A DNA stretch of 64,000 nt from assembly GCA_022818135.1 (NCBI GenBank), contig JAFMSR010000008.1, forward strand, positions 7,554,140-7,618,139, written 5' to 3'. The notes under the pieces were generated by a model, which was not told where the DNA came from, ran no database searches, and was given only the letters and a program-made list of their open reading frames with translations. A program made the position numbers and the translations under genes. Source of the stretch: Saxidomus purpurata (lineage: Eukaryota; Mollusca; Bivalvia; Venerida; Veneridae). Position 1 is the stretch's first letter. Each line of letters opens with the position of its first letter. Shown in pieces: positions 57,201-64,000 of this stretch.

Positions 57201-58987
57201 ATTCATTAATAAATTTACAAACATAGTGAAATAACACCCAATATAGATACACGTCTGCCTACAAGCATTTAATACACACTGGCTAGGTTTAATTAAATCT
57301 TTAAGTTATACAATATATTATAAAATGGAAGTACACAGATGTCTTTTCTCTCAACTTAAGGGAAGATTTTGCTTAACTTTCTCTTAAAGTATGGACCTGC
57401 TTTAAGTTACTGCACTACTTTCAATGAGTATTTTGATATCTATTGATATAAAATTATTTTCTGTGCCAAATTTTGGACTTCACTTCATAAATATAATGTT
57501 ATTTTCCTGTCATTACCACAGAATCTCTAATGCACACCTACTCAAATATTTATGTACAGTATTTGCATTTTTTTTACAGCAGATGAAAATTCACGCTAGT
57601 ATTTCACGGATGTACCTTTCTCTTCACATATGCAAGTCACTTATCATGCAATTTACCTCTTTTAGTAGTTTTAAAGTTTTCTGATATCATTAAAAAACTT
57701 CGTAAAATACCAAGTTTACTGAGAACTTTTTTCATGAACAAGTTGCGAATTATAGCATACTGACGAGACAGATAAATACGTTACTTATTTACCATTTGAC
57801 CTACTGCCGTGTTTATCCAAAATACCCATGATCTTAGCCACTAAAGATTTCAAAACAAAATATCCCTGTAACATCAGACACTTGCTTAAATAAGTTATCA
57901 GTAAATGGACCTTGTAGTTAGCGAACTTATGTTTTTATCTTGGGATGAAATGAACATTTTTAATGGCCAAAACATACATGTACATCTGTATGCAATCAGA
58001 ATGTGAATCATCCCTTAAAATAATATCAGTGTCTTCATATTAGCATAGTTAAAAAAACTACTATCCAAAACTGCTTTACAATTTAAATGAACATTCCAAA
58101 CAACAAACTGTTAAACTTTTAAAGCACGTTTCTTTACATGCCTTCCTTAATTCCAAAAATCTGCAAGTTTTCCTTTTTTCCATTTAAACAGTTTGCCTTA
58201 TTTCACGACTAAGAAATTCATCAGCAGTTCACGACAAATTCAGAAAAACGTAAAGAAAACCTTTACCCACAGGAGTTCAGTTTTCTAGAAAACACTGCTA
58301 CTAATTTACAAGATGTCTTTTTTCTTCAAAAAACATGTCATAGGACAGCATTATATGTACAACTTTACACATAAACAATTATTGAGCTTTTAAACAATGA
58401 AGGAAGAATTTAACAAACTATACATGTACAAATCAGTTATTACAAAAAGGTCAACAGTCTTCAGATATATCAACAGAACAATTACATTTGATTTTCACTA
58501 ATACTTTACACGGAACAATTTCTCGCAAGTCATTCTTAATGCACGTATAAATAGATGTTGTAATTTATATACAGATAAAAAACAAACATAATAAAGCACT
58601 ACTTTCATAAAAAAAATTCAACTTGGCAGTGACATACATAATACAAGATAGATGACGAATGAGTAATGGGAGAAAAAAATGTCTATGTTTTTTTCTTACA
58701 ATGATCAAAATTTGTTTTCAACAATCATTTTTGAAGATTATCAGCCCAAACACAGTTGCAGTATCGTTTAAAATGCAACTACCTGTAAAATATAAACAAA
58801 AATAAGTAAAACAGAAAAATAAAGTTCTTTTTAGAAGATTTTGTAAATACTCTTAAAATCAAAGTTTAAAGCTTTTTTTCCTGAAATGATGAACATATGT
58901 TATACTGTATATTACACTAAAATGATATGATGTGAAATAAATAATTCTATGAATGTTTATAATGTTCTATGAATAAATGATATTTCG
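54240..58987 (-). other. Possible long 3'UTR of the TFAP4-like gene
   Basis: From the TAA of the terminal exon (58988-58990) to about 54240 the sequence is uniformly AT-rich, free of the SINEs, MITEs and tandem-core elements that crowd the rest of the window, and non-coding. Two overlapping AATAAA hexamers on the - strand (plus TTTATTTATT at 54243-54252) could serve as a polyA signal at its far end; other TTTATT words occur in between (for example 54531, 55811). It includes (AT)n at 55208-55247 and 55481-55503 and a GATGAT-type run at about 55995-56035. That it is transcribed is inference. Confidence 0.4.
55481..55512. repeat. (AT)n/(GT) dinucleotide run
   Basis: ATATATATATATATATATAT followed by ATGTGTGTATG. 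A second AT run with a CG centre (ATATATATCGCTATATATAT) lies at 55230-55256. Confidence 0.9.
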
Positions 58988-59524
58988 TTAAGATTTTTGG
59001 ACGATCACACCTGGCCTATAGTACATTTGTAGTTGCGCTGTGTTTCCTTGTAACACGTTTGTGACAGCGGGATATTTGTCCGAATAACTAGAACTTGTCA
59101 TCAATACACTACTTGCGGTAAGTTTGTCTGATGACACATGTTGTAAATTTTGTGCACTTTGAAGTCTTACGTAATTATGATGCTGATGAACCGATGGTGA
59201 CTCGTGTCCTGAACTTTCTGACCTTAGACTGTCTTGGTCACAGGAATTTTCACTTTCCTCACTGTGCTCTATGTAAAGTTTTGGATGTAATGCGTCTGGA
59301 TGTGATAGTGAATTTGGACAGGGATACTGTTCAGCTCTGATATTCTCGCCTTCGAGATGACGTATCGCTTCGACAATTGTTTCCAGGTTTCTACGCGACA
59401 TTGAACTCGGAGTGTCTACGGGCTCGGGTCTTGTGGGTGATGATGAAGGGTGATCTGGCTCGTGAGACCCGCAGATTGGAGTGGCAATAATTTTCTCTTC
59501 TTGTCTTGGTTCCTCATTCACACG
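58988..59524 (-). CDS. TFAP4: Transcription factor AP-4-like, terminal coding exon
   Basis: Acceptor TTATTTTCAG precedes CGTGTGAAT at 59524 (phase 0); the stop TAA is at 58988-58990. It encodes 178 residues. Key evidence is SSMSRRNLETIVEAIRHLEG at about residues 40-60 of the exon, which corresponds to the conserved C-terminal STSRQNLDTIVQAIQHIEG motif of animal AP-4. The rest is low-complexity and acidic/Ser-rich (EHSEESENSCDQDSLRSESS), as in the AP-4 tail, ending in GVIVQKS. No zinc finger, membrane or signal segment. AP-4 is a nuclear bHLH-leucine zipper factor that binds CAGCTG E-boxes as a homodimer; this tail is a poorly conserved regulatory region. Joined in frame to the exon at 61271. 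Confidence 0.9.
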   Translation of the reverse strand, partial: RVNEEPRQEEKIIATPICGSHEPDHPSSSPTRPEPVDTPSSMSRRNLETIVEAIRHLEGENIRAEQYPCPNSLSHPDALHPKLYIEHSEESENSCDQDSLRSESSGHESPSVHQHHNYVRLQSAQNLQHVSSDKLTASSVLMTSSSYSDKYPAVTNVLQGNTAQLQMYYRPGVIVQKS

Positions 59525-61270
59525 CTGAAAATAAATAATAATGCGAGTACTGCAAAATAAAGTCACTATCCCTCCCATCCCAAGTAACGAATTTAGATAA
59601 TATCTTAAGTAACTTGAAAGTTCTCATTCATCAAAACATTAGCCTGCTCTACAAACTATTTTCCGCATCTGGTTTGTAGAAAATGACAAGGACAACACAA
59701 CAGAATTATTCAAGTCTGACCCAATGAATTCATACAGTGTACCCTGTTTTGCGACCTTTTACAGCTTTTTTCATGCTTCAGCAGTTATCATGACATAAAA
59801 TCGGCCTTCGTACATTCCTTACTTTTAACGTATTCAAAAGAAATACTAGCGACTTCATTCACCAAAAACCCTCTTTACATTTCAAACAGGATTAATTATC
59901 TTTTCGTTTGCTATCATACTCGCTAAAATGTTTTTGGATGCGTGCCATGACAATTTTGTGTATCAATACACTAATGGATCTCAGCCAGAAAATGTTTGAT
60001 CAGTATTGAAGCCCTACGACAGTTGTCAACCTGTTAAAGTGTCTGATAAGACTGCAGCCAGAAATATTTCTTTCAGTTTTTTTATAAAACAGTGTATGTG
60101 CCCACGGCAGATCAAATAGTACAAATTTTGGCAACAATTCCTTAACATTCATTCAGGAAGGACTTACCCTAGATAAATGAGTTTATGTTAGTAAGGATTT
60201 AATAAAAACAAAACAATAATAAGCAGACATGTTAATCCAGCCTGCAATTCTGCAGTAGACAGATTCCCCATGCTCTATAAAAAGTCAAAATAAATCAAAA
60301 GCAATTCAAACTTTTGGAGGTTCATGAACATAACACTTTTCATGAAAGTCTCCCCAGGCAGACCGGGACATGCCTCCGCAACTGTTTACCTTTCCATGTA
60401 ACCAAATTTGTACTTTACAAAATCTTGTCCATGGTTCATACAGAAGTTCCGAGACAAAATTCAAGTACTTTTCAAGGACTTTTCAAGGACTTTTTTCTAA
60501 TTTTCAAGGACTAAAATGATGCGAAAAATCCGACTTCATGTCGGGATACATAGTCAAATGTCGCCTAAATCATATCTGAAGACAATGTAATATGTATCTT
60601 GGTTATTCAAATTAATATCAGCAAAATACATGTTGTCTTGATAATCGCAATATTTACTTGTTATTCAAATCTTGATTTTTTGTCATGACGAACGACTGTA
60701 TTGACTCTTGGAACGTTTTTTGTCCGATTTTGTTTATCATGTTAATGTTGCTTTTACTCGTTAATGACTCTTCAACGATTTTGCCCAAAGCGCTATGTCT
60801 ATAAGTTTATCCAACACAACGCATGTAAACTTGTGTTTGTTCCCCTTAAATCCCTTTATCCATGCTTTAAACTATCGTTCTAAGCAATGTCGATGAGAAA
60901 ATGAATTTACAAATTTTCCCCGACCATGACTTTTGATAAGGGAAGTCACTCCGGGCAAGGGTGTCAAATCCCGAATCCGGTCTAGTTGATACATCACCGT
61001 GAGCATGTTCGATGGACTGATACGGATAGACTGTTTTCTCATCTTTTAAGGCGCATACAATTATTTTGGACGTTTTTACCGGAACAACAAATTCATGTCT
61101 TTTAAGAAATCACTAGTTTCATTTTCAAATTCAAGTACTTTTCAAGGCTTTTCCCACCAGAATTCAAGTACTTTTCAAGGCCTGTGCCAAGTCTTTCAGG
61201 CCATTTGTCTCAAATATCACGCTGACCTTGCCAAGTATCTAAAATACTTTAAGGAAGAATAAATAATTAC
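59525..61270 (-). other. Intron between AP-4-like exons (phase 0)
   Basis: Bounded by GTAATT and TTTTCAG on the - strand, 1746 bp. It contains AATTCAAGTACTTTTCAAGG several times in direct orientation (about 60459, 61126, 61151), with ACTTTTCAAGGAC tandems at 60468-60515. These words resemble the ends of some hAT-type elements (CCTTGAAAAGTACTTGAA), and the stretch 60450-61200 may be a decayed element. Confidence 0.7.
60450..61205. repeat. Repeated CTTTTCAAGG motifs, possible decayed hAT-type element
   Basis: AATTCAAGTACTTTTCAAGG at about 60459 leads into two further TTTTCAAGGAC words. AATTCAAGTACTTTTCAAGG(C) occurs again at about 61126 and 61151, ending AGGCCTGTGCCAAG. Both groups are in the same orientation rather than inverted, which argues against simple TIRs. 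No transposase trace. Confidence 0.35.
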
Positions 61271-61500
61271 CTGTTCTATTTTTGGAATTGGTGACATTTG
61301 TACCTGTGGCTCCAAGTGGCTAGCCACGTGGTGTACTTTCTCCACATAGTGCCGAGACTCGAGGCTATGTGCTCGAAGCTCAAGGACCATACGTAGCTGG
61401 CGCTCTTTCTCAAGCTTCTGGCGCAGTTCTATCACTTCACGTCTTATATCTTCGAATTTACTATCTTCATAGTCTGCTGTTATGCCTTCATCCGAGGATT
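61271..61500 (-). CDS. TFAP4: Transcription factor AP-4-like, second leucine-zipper exon
   Basis: Acceptor ACTGATTTAG precedes AATCCTCG at 61500; the donor CAG|GTAATT is at 61271. Length is 230 nt: it completes the codon split by the previous exon (G|AA, Glu) and ends in phase 0. It reads ESSDEGITADYEDSKFEDIR then REVIELRQKLEKERQLRMVLE, which aligns with the DEGI...EDLRREMIELRQQLDKERSVRMMLE block of vertebrate AP-4, the second leucine zipper that fixes homodimer specificity. After it comes HSLESRHYVEKVHHVASHLE, a counterpart of RSLEAHMYPEKLKVIAQ. Confidence 0.93.
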
Positions 61501-61844
61501 CTAAATCAGTACAAAGCCATCGTTATTTTCACATAAATCAGCATTTTCATACAGAAGTCATAAGACACTAATAGAATATCAGAGACAATATATTAATACT
61601 GTCCAGTGCTTTTCTCAAAGGAGCTGAAATGCAAGGTAGTACTGTCAGCAAAAACCTTAATGACCATTGGCTGTTAAAGCATTTAATTACTCCAAGCTAT
61701 TAAAATAATTGGAAAAAGTAATAAAAAGCTTCAAATAGACGCAAACTTAAATTCTAACATTTGAGGTCTTTCTGGAATAAATTACAAGGGGTAAATCAGT
61801 AAAAATCTATTATAAACACATTGAAACAGTAATTGCTTGTTTAC
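61501..61844 (-). other. Intron between AP-4-like exons (phase 1)
   Basis: 344 bp, GTAAAC...TTTAG on the - strand. AT-rich, no repeat recognised. Confidence 0.8.
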
Positions 61845-62034
61845 CTGTATCCCGTTTCTTCCGTTTTAACGGAGGCGACCCTCCACAAAGCGGTAAATCC
61901 ACTTCAAGATCGATGTTGCACCGTCGACTAACCTCACTCAGGAGACGTTTGTAGTAAGCATTCTGGGCGTGAATCTTTGCCTTCTCCTGTTGCATGTTTC
62001 TGATAAAGTCTGTTGTTTGCTGCAGGATAGCCGC
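61845..62034 (-). CDS. TFAP4: Transcription factor AP-4-like, helix 2 and first zipper exon
   Basis: Acceptor TTTTTCTAG precedes GCGGCTATCCTGCAG at 62034; the donor ACAG|GTAAAC is at 61845. 190 nt, starting in phase 0 and leaving one base (G) for the next exon. It reads AAILQQTTDFIRNMQQEKAK then IHAQNAYYKRLLSEVSRRC, the second helix of the bHLH domain running into the first leucine zipper (vertebrate KAAILQQTAEYIFSLEQEKTRLLQQN). A basic cluster PPLKRKKRDT follows, like the SPKRRRAEDK of AP-4 and a plausible nuclear localisation signal. The exon start falls exactly after the conserved SK of helix 1. The DNA-binding basic region and helix 1 are beyond 64000. Together the three exons give 318 residues. 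Confidence 0.93.
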
Positions 62035-64000
62035 CTAGAAAAAAGACAAAACACAGTTACACCTTGTAGCTACATGACTGTATTCATATAATTAATCCTA
62101 GTCAAAAAGCAAAAACAAAATCCATTCCTATGGTACAGAAACAAGAGCACAGCTATCAAAACAAAATTCTGCAATGTTTCAAACACGCAATGTCTTCCAT
62201 GTCAACTTGTGCTTACTTTGTGCTCTCATTATCATCCTCTCGGTCTAAAAAAATAACAATTCAGGTAATTCGCAATTAATCGCCAACCACTCGCATGTCT
62301 TCTCCTACAATTAACACTCGCACAAGTACAGTATAACTGATTATGACTTAAGCTTGCCCTGGCATATTCATCAAATATTAACAAGCCAGTTCATTAATGA
62401 TGCCCTTAATTCTTTATTGGTCCACTCCACATTTGTAAACATGTGTTATTTACATACATCAAAGCAGAATGTTTCTGTCGCTGGTCAGATCATTCAATAT
62501 CAGTACATAGCACTCCAATCCCTAAATTTTAACCCACACCCACACAGGAGTGCCTCTGCCATGGTTACTTTGCTCCACAGTTGAATTTGAGAATTCTTTC
62601 TCGCAATCAGTGCTATTCTTTAAAAACATGTTTGTAACGAGCACTCAATTTTAAAGTTTAGGGATCATAATCTACCATGAAAGAAAAGAGCATAAAGAAA
62701 GTGGAGTTGACTAACTAGTTGGACATCTACATAGACAAATAAAAGCTCAAAAGTTCTACACTAGAGCCCATCCCTGTAACCAGCAGTAAACATTAAGAGG
62801 TTACAAATTGATCAGTAGTAACTCTATAATAACCAACTCTCTGACCAAAAACGGACAAAACACAGATCATGGATACAATTCATGTAAATAATTTCAATTG
62901 TTTCGCAATGTTTTGATAGTGGGACTGAAAAAAACCCCATCCATTTTCAAAATGAACAAAATAAATTTGTTTTGTCGATAGACATCCTAATGTACGTGAC
63001 ATACATCTAATGTATTGGCGCTCGGCATACTGCGTAAATTAATACATATCTTATGATAACTAATTGTGCCTCTTTTGTATTCCATGTCACACATTTCACT
63101 TCACACAAATATGGCGTGAAAGGTTACACGCTCCTGTTGTAATTGGAAAACATTACAAGGACAGTGTAACAATAAGATTCAAGTTTCTACTAAGTGATTT
63201 CCGCTAATCGAGCGGAGAGCACTTTTGTCATTGAACAATTGAAAGTGAAAATGTTACTGACATATTAACAAGACAAAAACTCGGACAGAAAAATCAATTA
63301 CACGCTCGTAGTATTTTAATATGTCAGTCATAAGAACTGTTTATCCCAAAGGACCAAATTTGTCCTGCTTATAAAGATGATCAAGTCACACAGCTAACAC
63401 AACTTTCAAAGTTTGCATCACTTGAAACTAAAGGCAATGTGATTCCTGTACTTTCTACACAATTTTCATTTCTTTGAGTAAAATGACACACTGGTATTCG
63501 CATGTATTCAACATGGCCAAATTTCCTGTTCTACATCTTTTATCATCAAATATTACACACAAAAAATGCACCCTTTAAACAGCATCCATAGATCTAATAA
63601 TAGAGTATCGGTCTCACTGACCAGTGTCATTTTATAACCTACTGGTCACTGTGATCAGTAGGTCAGACTACTGACAACTTACCAAATACCACATTACCAG
63701 CTATGTAATATCAATATCTACCTATAAATACACTGATCAAACATTACTTAATACTGCAAAAAATGACTGGATTTATTTAAGAACATTTAATAATTAATGG
63801 TTCATTGCCAAAACTTAGCATAACTACTGCTGTTATACATTGGCAACACTGGATCAGGTCAGTGAAACATTTTAAGGACAGCAACACTTCTCCTCAGGTC
63901 ATGACCTTGCACTGATGCACAACACTCATGCTGGGCAAAAATATTTTGATTTCTGAAGTGTGGGAAAACTTTTCCCTCTGGATTAAGTGTGGGAAAAGTG
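62035..64000 (-). other. 3' part of an AP-4-like intron, running off the window
   Basis: The acceptor at 62035-62036 closes an intron whose 5' end lies beyond 64000. No coding exon for the basic region or helix 1 was found in this stretch on the - strand. The sequence is AT-rich; a GTGTGGGAAAA(C/G)TT(T) phrase is repeated at about 63958 and 63988. Confidence 0.7.

Noticed and set aside
59131..59340. Open frame, plus strand, inside the AP-4-like last exon
   Set aside because: Antisense to a well-supported coding exon.

Overview
The window looks like nuclear DNA of a mollusc, most likely a bivalve. It is AT-rich, intron-bearing and very gene-poor. It is crowded with repeat types I know from bivalve genomes: modules with 140-180 bp central tandem repeats plus GTCC/GGAC-type microsatellites, many tRNA-headed SINEs, foldback MITEs and decayed non-LTR retrotransposons. 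No bacterial-style operons, CRISPR arrays or genuine tRNA/rRNA genes were seen. The organism call is inference from repeat style and the two host genes.

Two host genes can be supported, one at each edge. At the left edge is the last exon of a gene on the + strand for a SnoaL/NTF2-like protein of the 'pathogen-related protein' type; an antisense mariner-like remnant lies downstream of its stop codon. At the right edge, on the - strand, are the last three exons of a transcription factor AP-4 (TFAP4) orthologue: helix 2 and first zipper, second zipper, and a C-terminal exon with the conserved SRxNLxTIVxAIxHxEG motif. The basic region and helix 1 lie beyond position 64000. A long AT-rich stretch on its 3' side (about 54.2-59.0 kb) may be its 3'UTR.

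Between them (about 0.5-54 kb) the sequence is almost wholly mobile or repeat-derived. In order: a LINE-type tail (2.5 kb); a TIR-bounded element with a 178-bp tandem core (2.8-3.9 kb); hairpin and foldback elements (5.4, 7.6-8.4, 9.05 kb); a 2.6-kb inverted-repeat element carrying a GC-rich protein-coding minisatellite (9.55-12.15 kb); a 167-bp tandem element nested in older copies (12.4-14.4 kb); minisatellites and MITEs (14.5-17.2 kb); a second short copy of the 178-bp element type (17.3 kb); SINEs (19.0, 22.0, 22.5, 26.5, 29.2 kb); a 145-bp tandem element (19.6-20.6 kb); a motif cluster split by a 475-bp insertion with a 10-bp target duplication (24.4-25.9 kb); a foldback element (28.7 kb); a reverse-oriented 178-bp-type element with a nested MITE (31.75-33.24 kb); a decayed Jockey-like retrotransposon with endonuclease, reverse transcriptase and RNase H (39.2-41.5 kb); tandem SINEs (44 kb); and a 19-bp minisatellite with four-monomer higher-order structure (48.8 kb).

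The most interesting material is the 9.55-12.15 kb inverted-repeat element with its 36-bp in-frame coding repeat, the repeated use of CG-rich cores in otherwise AT-rich hairpins, the SINEs that share bodies or tails but differ in tRNA head, and the recurrent TIR-bounded tandem-core elements. Distances and alignments were made by eye; no database search was run.
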